Origin: Helianthus annuus
Lineage: Eukaryota; Streptophyta; Magnoliopsida; Asterales; Asteraceae
Assembly: GCF_002127325.2 (NCBI RefSeq)
Contig: NC_035444.2
Coordinates: 77,621,392 to 77,685,391 of the forward strand
Length of the DNA: 64,000 nucleotides
Reading direction: 5' to 3'
Shown: positions 44,301 to 56,445 of the stretch, piece after piece
How positions within the stretch are numbered: position 1 is the stretch's first letter
How the letters are laid out: every line of letters starts with the position of its first letter
Made by a program: the position numbers and the translations under genes
Notes under the pieces: generated by a model
Database searches by the model: none
Told to the model about the DNA's origin: nothing
The model's input: the letters and a program-made list of their open reading frames with translations, nothing else

Positions 44301-46131
44301 GAATATCCTCCAATTTCTTTTCCTTTGCTGATGCGTCTGTAACGAGAGCCAGAATGGCTGTGTGACCTTTACGTAAGCATTTCTGAGCCTTCAAGAAAGA
44401 GATGATGCCAACCACAGCACCACTCTTGTCGCCTTGAACTTCTAGAGGTTCCTGACCCGAACGAGGGATGCGAATAATCTTTTCACTGCATAAAATTTCT
44501 GCCTGGTGTTGGGATAACCAATCCATCCCAATCACAACGTCGAAGCTACCTAAAACTATGGGAATGAGATCAATAGAGAAGGCTTGGCCAGCTAGGATAA
44601 GATTACAACCCTGAACTACGTGCGTGGCTTCTAGACTTTTACCGTTAGCTAACTCTACTACATGTTTGGTGGGTAAAAGTGTTGGTGCACGTTTTAGCAG
44701 TTGACACATTTTCACAGACATATAGCTTGTATCCGCACCCGAATCAAACAAAATAGTAACGTAAATGTTGTCGAGGAGAAACTTACCCATAACCACATTG
44801 GGATCGTTCACTGCGTCGCCTCGACCTAGTACGAATGCTCGACCTCTTGCCTCGTTGCCATTATTGTTGTTGTTCCCGCCGTTGTTATTGCCGTTGCCCT
44901 GGTTGTTATTGTTGTTGCGGTTCTGGTTCTGGTTCAACTGAGGGCAATCGCGTTTGAAATGACCTTCAGCCCCACACTGGAAACATCCCCGGTTTCCACG
45001 CTGTGGCTGCTGCTGCTGCTGTTGGTTCTGTGGAGCGGGTTGTTGCTGCTGCTGATTCTGATTCGCAGGCCGTGGACTCCTACAGTCTTTGGCCTCGTGA
45101 CCCATCTTAAGACACCTTTGACAGCGACCCTTGTTACACGGGCCGTGGTGATGCCTGTTGCAGTTGTGGCACCTAGGTTGACTACCCTGATATCTCCTCT
45201 GCCTGTGACCACTAGAGGATTGCTGACTGGGACTCTGATAGTGGTCAATCTTCTGTTGCTGAGCTTGTGGCTGAACAGATGCTGAACCTTTGCTGGAATC
45301 CCCATCCCACTTTCTTTTACTGTCACCAGATGTAGCAGGAGTAACCGTGGTGGTGACATTAGCGGTAGCATTAACACGCTTGGGCAGTTTATTCTGATCC
45401 ACTGCCTGATCGGTGATACGGTGAGCGAGACGCTGGATATCCTGTATGTTTTCGAGGTTAGCCGACGTCACGTGGCTCTGAATTTCTGGCGCCAATCCCT
45501 TGAGATACAACTCAATGCGCTTGTACGGAGGGTCCACCATAGTTGGACACAGAACGGCCAGCTCATTAGACCGTTTAGTATACGCTTCGATTTCCGATCC
45601 AACCATTTTCAAGTTATACAGCTCGTCTTCCAGCTTGTGAATATCTTCACGTGTGCAAAACTCACGCTTGATGAGTTCCTTAAAATCGTTCCACGGGGTG
45701 GCGTTAGCAGCTGCCAACCCTAAGATCTGAACTTGGGCGTTCCACCAAGTTAACGCTATTCCTTCCAAAGTGCCAGTAGCAAACTTGACCTTGCGAGCCT
45801 CAGGGCACTCGCACATCTCGAATACTGATTCTAGCTTCTCGAACCAGTGGAGGAGTCCAACCGCTCCTTCTGTGCCGCTGAAAGAGTTTGGACGACAGTC
45901 CATGAAGTTCTTGAAAGTGCAGACAGGCTGCTGCGCGTGTTGACCTATTGTGTACGAATAGGACGAGGTTAAATACGAGTGTTAATGTAGGATCTAAAGA
46001 TCCTAGTGTGTGCCTATACTGCAGGATATACTACCTGCTTGAGCTGCTGCAACTGCCGCAGCAACTTGAGCTTGAACGAGAGCCTCTAGCTGGGCTTGTG
46101 TCATGTTGATTCGTCCAGACATGATCTTCAT
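41389..46131 (-). CDS. Element B gag-pol polyprotein, intact
   Basis: Two exons: 46035-46131 and 41389-45944, about 1,550 residues. Counted from the methionine at 45903, domains are: gag capsid (about 20-120), CCHC knuckles [14 protein letters not shown] (about 261) and [14 protein letters not shown] (about 306) separated by Gln/Asn-rich runs, protease LFDSGAD (about 384), reverse transcriptase with DYRELNK and FIDDILIY (about 720), RNase H ([10 protein letters not shown] about 864), integrase H2C2 zinc region (about 1055-1100), integrase core with D, D and the QSERT glutamate, and a chromodomain-like tail ([16 protein letters not shown]). No stop or frameshift was seen. The RNase H has one residue fewer than A near YLYGT, an in-frame loss that may or may not matter. 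It should work in reverse transcription and integration of the element itself. Confidence 0.95.
45945..46034 (-). other. Putative GT-AG intron in element B gag
   Basis: 90 nt on the minus strand, donor GTAGTA after CAAGCAG and acceptor CACAATAG before GTCAACAC. Splicing joins [11 protein letters not shown] to the capsid frame through a split glycine codon. Unspliced reading stops at 46003-46005. The position is identical to the intron of element A, while the interior differs apart from a shared GGATCTTTAGATCC-like stretch. Confidence 0.7.
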
Positions 46132-46434
46132 TGTAACAAGTAGCATACATAAGAATGGTTCGCGAGTAGGGCGATGACAGAAAAGTGTAAGCACGTAGGG
46201 ATTCTCATGCTATAGTATCATGTGTATCTAAGCGTAATGCGAGCAAAGTTCTAAGCAGTTCTAGCAAACAGGCAATAACATAACCTTATTACCTAGGATG
46301 TCGTGTCTTGCACGTGGAGCGAAGCGTCGTTGTGGATCGTTGAGAGCACTGTACTGGTTATAGTCCGGTTTTAATAAAAACGTTTTCCCCTATTAAAACC
46401 AAGTTCTCTATAACCAATGGCTCTGATACCAATC
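46132..46434 (-). other. Element B leader with primer-binding site
   Basis: The untranslated leader between gag and the 5' LTR. TGGTATCAGAGCC (complement of 46419-46431) lies three bases from the LTR edge. Nothing else was recognised. Confidence 0.85.
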
Positions 46435-48698
46435 TGTCACACCCCCAAAATCCACCCGCGGAGTACCACCGCTTGGGAGCGTGACTGACCAGGATCAAGC
46501 CATCAATCATATCAAACATAGCATTTAATATAAAAGTAAATAATGTAAATCATCATGACATGATTGATGTTTCAAAAACCAACATCGTTTAAGTAGCGGA
46601 AGCATAGTATGTAATCTCAAAATAAATATAAGTTCGAATAACGTTCATGAATCCAAATCCCACAACGCCCGGCTCCTCCCTGTGCAAGCTCCAGTATACC
46701 TAAGGTCCTGCAAGGCATGCAGCAAATAATCAACAAACTAGTTGAGCGAGTTCACAGAAAGTAAGTTCATAACGTAGTGCATAAGTATAGCTAGTGGGGG
46801 CTTCCCATACTAGTGTGTACTAAAGGTGGGGGCTTCCCAAACCTTGTGTTCATAATACTGGTGGGGGCTTCCCATGTTTATCCTGGCTAATGAGGGCTTC
46901 TCATTAACGGTACTTACTAGACTAACTTCCGACCATGTGTTCTTCTTTACCGAGAACAGGAAAACGTACAGGGTCACGTAGGCTTTACGTGACGTGCCCT
47001 TCCCCGAGGACAGTGGTACGCGTGGGGGCTACGTAGGCTTTACGCAGCGTGGCCTTCCGACCTGGAAGCCAGTAGATGGTATTGGGTTACGTAGGCTTTA
47101 CGTAACGTGTCCTCCCGACCCGGGAGACATATGGCAAATATACTGGGTTACGTAGGCTTTACGTAACGTGTCCTGACTAACCTGAGGACGATGGTCTATA
47201 GTCTGGTATATGCGTAAGTACAAGTAATTCCTTTTACCATAACATATCCAACCCAATTCCCAACCCGGGAATCCCATGCCTTGGCTGTATGAACTCACCT
47301 TGGTTTGCTCGGCAGATACACGAGGAGTACAAGTAGCAAGTAAATGGTCACTCACGTCCTACCATGGTTGTTATGCAAGTTAGGTTCGTATATGGCACGT
47401 TTGTATCACTTATGGTATCAAGTATGATCATAGCAAATCACATAACGTATCAGCATTTCATATCGGGTAACGAGTCCAAGTAATCGGCCCAATAAATATA
47501 AGCAGTCCAATAGAATAGCAGTCTTAAGATTGGGCCCGTGAAAATGTAGGCCCAAAATAGTGTACGTGTAGCTAGTCTCGAGTCGCAACCGGCGATCTCG
47601 AGTCGCAACCAATGGTCTCGGTTTGTCACGGCCCGGTTACGAGTCACAGCCGGAGATTACGAGTCGCAACCGCTGGTTGCGAGTCGCAATGGTGATCTCG
47701 GTTCATTCTGGTTCGGTTCCGAGTCGCAACGGGACTCGCAACCGTGGTCTCGGCTGGTGCTGTTTGTGGTCTCGAGTGGGGTTCCGACTCGCAACGAGTG
47801 ATACCGAGTCGCAACCGTGCGTGTAACTGGTTTCCATAAATCCTGCATTGACTTATCCGTGATTCTAGCAGACAACTTAGGCAGTTTCATAATTCAGATC
47901 AAATCAGTTTCAATTCCAAAATCAACCAAATTCAAACAACATATCATCGATCAAACAGGACTTTTATCATGAATTTCATATGAACATTAATAATCCAAAA
48001 TCAAGAACATTTATCTAAACACATCAACACATCCGATTCAAACATTCACGAGGCCAATCTATGAGCATCCATTAATCCGATTTAGTTAGCATATTAACCA
48101 GTTACAATCTGATTTAATCACGTACACATATAGCCGATTACCATCATATAATCACCTATATCCGGTTCATGAGCAAGCCAATTTTTATGAATACTAACTA
48201 TCATTGATCCAATCTAAAATCATCATGCAAACATAAACACTTCACGACCGGTAATCATACATAAATCAAGCAAACATACTAACCGATTACAAATGAAGAA
48301 GGGTGATCTGAACAAGAGGAGGATCGGATGGTCTTGTGCCGTCGGGTCCTAAGCAAACCGAGAGAGGTAGAGAGCAATAGGGTTTGTGTGTGTGTTATGA
48401 AAGTTGTAACAATGAGAGAACCCAAACCCTTACCAAAGATTTGTGTTTGCGAGTGGAGGGTGGGCCGAGCCCAACTCGGTTACCTCATGGGGTCCGATTT
48501 CAAAGTGTGGCCCAAACGGGCTTGTGTGACCGGTTTGTGTAATCGAGTTTTAGTGTGTGGTTCGGGTTCGTGTACACACAACATACATACATACATAAGG
48601 CACATAACATCATAACATTCCGTAGCATCAAAGTTTGTGAAATCATAACACGTTCACGCATGTTACACAATGATAGGTCTAAAGTTCGAGTTGTCACA
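46435..48698 (-). repeat. 5' LTR of element B
   Basis: 2,264 bp, matching the left copy at all but about six visible positions. No TATA box was pinned down. It is followed at 48699 by the TSD copy ACCAC. Confidence 0.97.
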
Positions 48699-48703
48699 AC
48701 CAC

Positions 48704-49591
48704 AGTCCCACCAGGAGGGATATGGCCGTACCGATCCGGACGACCATACATATGGCGGGGAGTCACACGCTACTAGCAGTAGACCGGAGGACGCAACTAT
48801 GTCCCCCCCACTCAACCCCGTACCACATACCTCCGCGCTGCAAAGTGCCACTAGAGCCAACCCTACAGGCCAAAAGCCGCGACCGAAAACTCAAAGTTTG
48901 CCCCGGAGATTGCCCACGCCGATGTCACCACCACTAAATTCCCATTAAACGTTGGGAAATACAATGGTTCTTCCGACCCGGACGACCACATGAACATCTT
49001 CATCGGCGCATGGCGCAACGGCAAGTGGGACGAGCCCACCTGGTGCCATTTTCCCCCCAGACCCTCACAGGTCTGGCTAGGGCTTGGTTCGATTCTTTGC
49101 CAGTGGGATCACTGGCCTCATTCGAGGACTTGCATGCAAAGTTCCTCGCACATTTTAGCCAGAAGCGACGTCACAAACGTGATTCGAGGGACGTCATGAA
49201 CATCTGGCGCAGGGATGACGAATCTCTTGAATCGTTTGTCGTCCACTACAACAAAGAGTGCCTAGAGATAGGTGACGTGGCAGACCAAATGGCACGCAAC
49301 CATTTCATCGTCGCCGTTAGGGACGAACAAATGGTAATGACCATCTCTGGCAAGGATGGCTTGCCAAAGAAATGGGAAGACGTCATGACCGCGGTCAAGA
49401 CGTACGCCCAAACTCAGCGGTCCCTTAAACCGCACCTCGCAAAGGCACAGCCCCAAGCGGAAGGCCAGTCCTCCCACCAAGAGCCCAAGCGCAACAACAA
49501 GCGCAACCGGAACACATAGAATCGCGGCAGCGATCCCAAACCATATGTCCCGCGTAACAACCAGCCCGACGCAAGGGCAACAATCAACGCC
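48704..49591 (+). pseudogene. Element C gag, capsid region
   Basis: After element B the C sequence resumes. A retrotransposon gag region is readable in the 49010-49519 frame: PQTLTGLARAWFDSLPVGSL, FSQKRRHKRDSRDVMNIWRR, SLESFVVHYNKECLEIGD and a basic tail ending in RNNKRNRNT. The part before about 49040 is in another frame (KYNGSSDPDDHMN), so a shift lies between. TAG at 49517-49519 interrupts the tail. The stretch is cut at 49591 by element D (TSD ACGCC). Confidence 0.8.
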
Positions 49592-50022
49592 TGTAAGTCC
49601 CGTGAAACAGATCTTTCAATGATATCAAACCTAATCTTGTGAAAGTGCGGAATCCAATCACAAGATGATTCAAGAAAACCGATAAATATGAAAAACAAAG
49701 AACACAACGAATCACCTTTAACCACTTGCACACGATTCTATTACTTGAATAAGCAAAACCGTCTAGTACAAGTGATCACAACCAAATCGCCTCTCTCTCT
49801 AACTCTAGAGGAATTTTTGTAACAATGAAGATCCAACCCTAAAACAAGTTGTAAACTTGTTTATATACTAACTCAAGTCCACTTCCCTACATGGGCTCTC
49901 CTTGGGCCTGCTTGGCCCACATGGCCTAAAGCTTGGCCCAAGTGACCTATAAAGGTCCAAAACCTAATATAAACTAACCCAGTAAAGCCCAGTTCGTAAC
50001 CATAACACTTTAGGACCTAACA
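49592..50022 (-). repeat. 3' LTR of element D
   Basis: Starts TGTAAGTCCCGTG and ends GGACCTAACA as read on the plus strand. It includes a CT run (CCTCTCTCTCTAACTC) and GGCCCA-rich words. Confidence 0.93.
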
Positions 50023-50034
50023 ATCTCCCCCTAG
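50023..50034 (-). other. Polypurine tract of element D
   Basis: On the minus strand CTAGGGGGAGAT directly precedes the 3' LTR, typical of copia elements. Confidence 0.8.
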
Positions 50035-52220
50035 ACTGATGCCATCAAATTGTCTTCATAACATGAATTCAGCAACGTCTTCAACGAAGTCTATGGTTGT
50101 CATAATGCTGCAGATGTTGTGGAAGTTCTTCACTTCTGAACTCTCAGCACGGGGCCTCTTTCTTCAGCTCTTGTGGTTAGCTTCATATCAGGATCTCGAT
50201 CAGCATTTGCTTGAAAATCTCGTCAAAAGAATGTGAGAGGAGGATTCTCAGCAGCTCTTTTCTTCTTCAGTCTTTGTCTTTCAAGCAGGTTCACGGTACT
50301 TCTTCAAATGTACTTTCATTGTCAGACGGCGTCTCGTATCCGGTTCTTCTGACTCAGGTACATCTTGTTGTTGTGATGCTTTGGGCTTCTTCAGCAACTA
50401 ACAGCATCTCAATCTTCATCAACCCCTGTTCTTGATTGAAACCAAGTTCTGCACATGCTCACAAACTTATAAGCAAACATTTCTTATGCAACAGGGAGAG
50501 TACCATATGAACACTAGGTACATCAAATTTCACAATTTAAATTCTTTTAACTTTTGATGATCAGTCAAATATTCAAGAACGGTTAGGTTTTTTTTTAATT
50601 TTTAAGAAAAACAAATAAACACACTATTTTTGGATTTTTGAATTTTTCTATTTTTTAATTAATTTTTTTTAATTTTTAAGAACTAAAAACAAATAAAAAC
50701 TCAAATTATAAACAACTACCATAATGTACAATTACAATTGCAATGGGATCAAAATTCGTTCTCGGGCAGACTAAGGAACACTTTTCAGTACGAGTCTAAT
50801 CAAACTGGTCTATGCGATTGCCAATATGTTTGTCCACTTAAACTTTAACGCTCAGCTTTCAATTTTCAACTTCGTGAAATGCTTAAGGTAATATTATACT
50901 ATTATACCCGTGTGTCCCATTCCAAGGCATACCCCCGCGATCAAGGTAAGCACAACGATTCATCGTAGCAGGTGAGTATACTATTGTCATCCTTTAAGAT
51001 ATCCTGACTGTGTCTAGGTCTGCATATAATATGTTTTATCATGTTTTGATTTCTTAACAATGAACACCCAAATAAATACTAATCAAATCCCGAAAATGTA
51101 AACAGCACACTCTATCATGCAAGTATCTTCCCTACCACATATTTCACAAGTCCAATCCAGATTTCTGAAATCTTAACTGGGAATAGGTTGAGAAAAGAAC
51201 AGAATAGATCTTTTGCAGAGATGATATAATATACAGATCAAATGAGTTTTTCTCAGTTTGATATAGGTTTATTGGGGTTTCTTTTGGGCACTAGAGGGCC
51301 TCTTTCGGGTGTTTAGATCTACAGCGCGACAACGTACAGCTAGGTCAGCATGTATCTGGATGCAGCAGAAGCTGTCGTTGCCTAGCACCTCCAGGTCAGC
51401 ATGTATCTGGATGCAGCAGAGGAGGTACACGACTTTTTCAGAGAAGATTTCAGAATCAGATCAAAATTGTGTGTATCGGGACAACATACAGACATTCAAA
51501 TAGAAATGAGCTAATTCCAAGTGACTTTCTTTCCTGGGGTCATGTACAATTTTAGTTCTAAGCAGAAGAACAGCCAACATATCCCCGGATGATTCAACAA
51601 TATAAAGACCTGAAACCTCAGATGTTGGCTATATATCAACGCAAGATTTAAGACCATAAAATCATACACCGTTGGTATGTTACCCACATGGTACATAGTT
51701 CGTTATGTATATATCACTTAGTATCTTTTATCATGTTGAGCATCAAGCCTATCAACATATCGCAGTAGATCCTAGTCTTTTCAGCTATGGCACCTTACAT
51801 GTGTTAGTCAAACCCTTTAACACGAACATTTATTTCACTTCCCATATCATGCAATTTTTCTTTTTGGCTTTTTCATTTTTCTAATGTTTTTGTATTTTTC
51901 TTTTCTGAGTTTTCTCCCCCTAAACTCTATATATGTCTCTCTCTCCCCCTAAATTTGTGCATAAATCTTGGATTTTTGCGCAAATTTACCATTTACTAGA
52001 GAAAGGACACTTTATATACAAAGTTATAAACTAAGAAAAAGAGAGAAAAATATTTTTGTTTAACCGTTCTGTCATCAGATTGAAGACTAATCAAAATCAA
52101 ATCAAAGTACTGAATTTAAACGGTACCTTTTGCTGATCATTTCTTACTTCTCTAATCTCCTCCAAAGGAAACATATCATCTGTAAAAAAAATTTGAACTT
52201 TTTGCAACAGTGAAATGTTA
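50035..52220 (-). other. Element D 3' region without coding capacity
   Basis: Where integrase, RT and RNase H would be expected, there is only AT-rich sequence with scattered stops. Two direct copies of GTCAGCATGTATCTGGATGC (about 51341 and 51392) and, on the minus strand, two TTTAGGGGGAGA words (about 51915 and 51945), which resemble extra polypurine tracts, are the only notable items. Confidence 0.6.
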
Positions 52221-52252
52221 CCCGTTTTATCTCTGGAACAACCGCTATCAAC
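52221..52252 (-). pseudogene. Protease active-site remnant in element D
   Basis: On the minus strand the frame reads NVDSGCSRDKTG. DSGCSR is the copia protease signature, normally followed by HMTG. The frame runs on for about 40 codons and stops. It fixes the breakpoint of the pol loss shortly after the protease start. Confidence 0.75.
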
Positions 52253-52305
52253 ATTCCAGAGATTATCAACAGCTCCTCCTTGGTTGTTCCTGAAAAGTAA
52301 GGAGA

Positions 52306-54399
52306 TTAGTAAGACATGGGTACCCAGGCCATCGCGGTCCTGGGATTTCCTGAAGCATCAAAGTAAGACACTTCTTTCAAACACAAGTCCCCTTTAATTT
52401 CAAGGATTAGAGACATTGCTGCTTTAGATTTGGGTTTCCAAATCTGTTTCGGTTTAACAAACGTATTTGTTGCCTTCGGTTCAGCAACTTTAGCTGTTTC
52501 AGGTTTGTGAGTTTTGGAAACAGATTTTTGTTTTTGTTCCTGAACAGCTTTGCGTTTGTTTTTGGCAGCGTTCCAATCCCCATCAGAAGGTTTAACCTTG
52601 GGATTCACATTCTTCATTGCCTTAGGTGATGATACCTTCATCGACTTGGAATGGTAGTTACCCTTTGGTGTAACCCTCTGATTTTGCATATAATAAGATA
52701 CGTAGGGACGATTTGTGCAGTTCCGAGCAATGTGACCAGCAATGCCGCAATTGAAGCATGTTTGTCTCTTCACCTCACGTAGAAGGCATTCTGATCAGCT
52801 TGTGTAGCTCTTGCAGGCCCTGAAGGATGAACCGGTCCTTTATGTGCTTGTTTTTGTTGCACATTTCTTGCAAACGAGGATGAATTTGGATGTCTGTACT
52901 TGTCGTTTGCAGGGGCCTTCTGTGGTGGAGATTTCTTCTCAGTTTCTTGTTTGAGTAGACTGCACGTCATGTTCAGAAATCTCACCAGTCTTTCCGAAAG
53001 CTTTGTTAGCACAGTCAAATTCATGTTTCTCACATTTGCCATTACTGACTGGCTTAACAAAGGCATTTTTCACATCACGGGCCTTTTGAGGACTATTGCT
53101 GCCCGTTGAGGACTGTGGAGAGCCTAATCGTCTGTGATGTTTAGGCTTCTTATTTCCGCGTCCTTTACCTGCTTGCTTTGGCTCTTGTTGCTTGATCTGA
53201 ACCTTTTCACCACTAACCGAAGGTTCAGATTGTTCAGCTTGCGCATTTGGAGCCTTTTTCACGTCTGTCTTCTCTTCATCCTTCATGTCATCAGCTTTGA
53301 CAGAATCGGAGAGTTCTGGTTTGTCGGAAGAAATACCAGAAACTCTAGCAGAATCATTTGACGAGTTATCAGCACATGAACCATTTGTGTTCAAGAATGG
53401 TTCACTGGCAGCTTTGTTTTTGAAAGAAGTCTCCTGGTCCGTTTGAGAGTGTGTTTCAGTGGTCCCACGGGATACATTATCAGGGACATTTACAGAAACA
53501 GTTTCAGAAGAATAATCAGAACATTGTTGATCTTCACTCTCACTTTCATTTGTTTGTTCCGCTTCAGTTGCTGTTGAACAGGAAACATCACAATTATTAT
53601 CAACTGAAAAAGAACCAAATAACGACGTAAAAAAGTTTGGTCCAAAAACAGATTCAGAAGCTGTTTCATTTATTGAGTTTTTAGAAAAATCTGAATTTGA
53701 ATCTGGTTCATTCCCACATATATCTCCCCACATCACTCCAGGTACTTCAGGTACTTCATCTGCACATGATGAAGAAACGTTAGGATCAAAAGTACCATTG
53801 GACTCAAAACAGACTGGTTGAACCACCTGTTTTTCGACAGGTCTGACATTAACGGATGACTTATTGTTTTTGGGACCATAAGTCATTTTGCTTTCATTCA
53901 TTATCTTCTCCTCAGTCATGGGCAAGTAAGTATAATTGTCATTATACGGAGGAGGAGCCTGATTATAACCCAATCCCAACCCTTTCCTTTTATGGTATGC
54001 TAGCTGTTGATCACACAGATTTTTGACTAATTTGCTAGAGGAATCAAACTTTTTAATATTTAGCTCATTTATCTGATATTTATCCCTGACATCCTCCAGT
54101 TCTTTAGTCACTTCACATAATTTTTCTTTAACCATAATAAGTTGGGCTGTGGCTACACTAACATCATCCTTGAGTTGAATGATGTCCTTATGCTGAGCTT
54201 CGATTTTCTCTTTGAAAAGTTTTTCGTTTTTTGTTAAAGTGAAATTTTTCCTTCTCATGTCATTATATTCTTCGATTAGCTCAGCATTGTGTATTCTATA
54301 TGCCTCAACTCTTTCTCGGCACTCAGGAGTGCAAAAGACAGAAAGTATCTCTTCACGAGTAATTTCTTGAGCTGCCGGTTTGTGAGACACAAAAGCCAT
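52306..54399 (-). pseudogene. Element D gag-like ORF, frameshifted
   Basis: The minus-strand ATG at 54399 opens 486 codons. The N-terminal part has EEILSVFCTPECRERVEAYR and then a long coiled-coil-like stretch (NEKLFKEKIEAQHKDIIQLK), then KRKGLGLGYNQAPPPYNDNY, a Ser/Glu-rich middle and a Lys-rich segment. The frame ends near 52939, and two overlapping frames continue it: 52770-53066 and 52306-52773. The last carries a zinc knuckle, CFNCGIAGHIARNC. Two frameshifts are therefore likely (about 52950 and 52775). The arrangement matches the gag of Asteraceae SIRE-like copia elements as I recall them. Confidence 0.8.
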
Positions 54400-54934
54400 A
54401 ATTTCAATGGGTGGCTGATACTTTTGTTCTTCTCCTCAAAACAAAAACCAAACAAGAACTCGTGTACTCGCTAACTCAAACCCCTTCCACGCGAATGATC
54501 CCGCTTTCTGAACCGTGCCTCAAAACTCTGTCTAAACTTATTCACAAACCAAACAAACCCCCTTTTTTATAAATTTTTAATATAAAGAAATACTATATTA
54601 TTATTAATAATATTTTAATTATTATTATAATTAATGATTGTGAAATGATGACAAAATGATTAGTTAATAATTATTATTTTAATAAAAACCTAAAAGACAA
54701 GATATAACATCTGTATCTTCTTCGTTCAAAACCGTCCAAAACCCTAATTTTCAATTTAAAACGGCCGACTTCGTCTTCTTCGTTTCAAACTACTGTTAAC
54801 GCTGATGGTGGTGATGAAGATCGACGGAGATGACGGTTAGGTGTGCGGTGGACGACGGAGTGTGCAGTGGTGAAGATGACGACCGGAGAAACAGTTGATG
54901 CAGGCCGGAGGAGATTGACGAAGATGGAAGATGT
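54400..54934 (-). other. Element D leader, gag-proximal part
   Basis: AT-rich leader between the near-palindrome cluster and the gag ATG, with an ATTATTATTAATAATA stretch near 54595. No gene. Confidence 0.5.
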
Positions 54935-55472
54935 CACGGTGACTCGGAACCGAAACGATTGCGACTCGAGAACTCGAAACCGATGACTCGAGACGGTAGA
55001 AGATGATGACTCGAAACCTCTGTGTAAGTGGATGACTCGAAACCGATGGTTGCGACTGTGGAGGTTTCGAGTCGGAATCGTGGAATGATAACTCGAGACC
55101 GGAGATGTTGGTGAACGGAGATGTTCGATGATGTTGCAGGTTCTTGCGACTGGGAAGGTTGCGACTCGGAACGGAACAACTCGAGATTTTGAATGAAGAA
55201 GTGGAAGACTCGAGACCTTGAGGTTATTGTGAGTCGAAACCGGTGAATGACTCGAGATGGAACGGTTGCGACTCGGGAAAGATGATGAATAGATGACTCG
55301 AGATCTTGAAGATGATCAGTCGAGACCGTGTTCTAAGGATGCGAAGTCGGAACGATAGAGATGACTCGAGACCAAGTGGAGGTTGCGACTGTGACACGGA
55401 ACTGAGCTGATGACTCGAGACTGATATGAGCAGAGAGTCGAGACCGTGGTGATATTGAGTCGAGACCCTTTG
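54935..55472. repeat. GACTCGAGACC / GGTTGCGACTCG cluster in D leader
   Basis: Roughly twenty variants of GACTCGARACC, GGTTTCGAGTCG and GGTTGCGACTCGG in about 540 bp, spaced about 20-40 bp, mostly one orientation. The core is the same as in LTRs of gypsy elements A, B and E. Here it lies between primer site and gag, outside the LTR. Open frames through it are artefacts of the repeat. Confidence 0.88.
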
Positions 55473-55967
55473 AAAATTCCTTTGCACGTGATGGGATATT
55501 TTGGGATATGTTTTTTTTAAGAGATTTGAAAATAAAGGATTTCCAACTTTGATCAACCAGATTTCCGGAAAAATTGGGATTTATCAAAACAACTTTTCAC
55601 AACAAAAGATATTACCGAATCAATTAAAATAAGGAATATCTTTACTACCCTTTAACACCTTTTCAAACAGATTTAAAGAGCAAAATATGACTAATGTTAA
55701 GAATTTTGATGAACACTCACTCGAATCACGAAGAACACGATGAACAAAAAAAACAAATCCTTAAGTTTCCGAACAATAAACTGACAACCCCTTGATCCAA
55801 AACCTTCAAACGATGATTAAAAGCGAAATATGAACCTTTCAACAGTTTTTAAAAATCGGAAACCTTTTCAAAACAGATTCGAAAACCATAAACCCGAACC
55901 GAAAAATTTTGTTTTTCAAAATCTTGAATCTTTGATATCACACCGAGCCTAGAAATAGGTTCTAATA
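55473..55967 (-). other. Element D leader, PBS-proximal part
   Basis: No gene or named repeat; AT-rich untranslated leader. Confidence 0.45.
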
Positions 55968-55979
55968 GCTCTGATACCA
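55968..55979 (-). other. Primer-binding site of element D
   Basis: On the minus strand TGGTATCAGAGC, two bases from the LTR edge, complementary to the initiator-Met tRNA. Confidence 0.92.
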
Positions 55980-55981
55980 CT

Positions 55982-56440
55982 TGTAAGTCACGTGAAACGG
56001 ATCTTTCAATGATATTAAACCTAATCTTGTGAAAGTGCGGAATCCAATCACAAGATGATTCAAGAAAACCGATAAATATGAAAAACAAAGAACACAACGA
56101 ATCACCTTTAACCACTTGCACACGATTCTATTACTTGAATAAGCAAAACCGTCTAGTACAAGTGATCACAACCAAATTGCCTCTCTCTATAACTCTAGAG
56201 GAATTTTTGTAACAATGAAAATCCAACCCTAAAACAAGTTGTAAACTTGTTTATATACTAACTCAAGCCCACTTCCCTACATGGGCTCTCCTTGGGCCTG
56301 CTTGGCCCACATGGCCTAAAGCTTGGCCCAAGTGACCTATAAAGGTCCAAATAATATAAACTAACCCAGTAAAGCCCAGTTCGTAACCATAACCCATTGT
56401 GTTAATTTGATGCGTCAGTCTCACACTTTAGGACCTAACA
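55982..56440 (-). repeat. 5' LTR of element D
   Basis: 459 bp. It differs from the left copy by about seven substitutions, a 3-base gap and an extra stretch of nearly 30 bp near 56397-56424 containing TTGATGCGTCAG. It is followed by the TSD copy ACGCC. Confidence 0.93.
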
Positions 56441-56445
56441 ACGCC

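Larger units (their letters stand above)
39049..48698 (-). mobile_element. Element B: full-length, apparently intact Ty3/gypsy, Tekay-like
   Basis: 9,650 bp with two 2,264-bp LTRs (39049-41312, 46435-48698) and exact TSD ACCAC (39044-39048, 48699-48703). About six visible LTR substitutions (for example at 39969, 40151, 40334, 40928, 41107 and 41234 of the left copy), or 0.27 percent: very recent. All internal parts (PBS, gag-pol without stops, polypurine tract) are present. It is the only potentially autonomous element in the window and lies inside the gag of element C. Confidence 0.97.
49592..56440 (-). mobile_element. Element D: copia-type derivative with gag but no pol
   Basis: 6,849 bp, LTRs of 431 bp (49592-50022) and 459 bp (55982-56440), exact TSD ACGCC (49587-49591, 56441-56445). 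Primer site and polypurine tract give minus orientation. Inside is a gag of the SIRE-like copia type, a scrap of protease, and no integrase, RT or RNase H. The LTRs differ by about seven substitutions plus two indels, one an extra stretch of nearly 30 bp in the right copy, so D is older than A and B. It must have relied on enzymes in trans, unless pol was lost after insertion. Confidence 0.9.

Noticed and set aside
54934..55587. Several overlapping minus-strand frames rich in Ser and Arg
   Set aside because: They arise from the GACTCGAGACC repeats of the element D leader.
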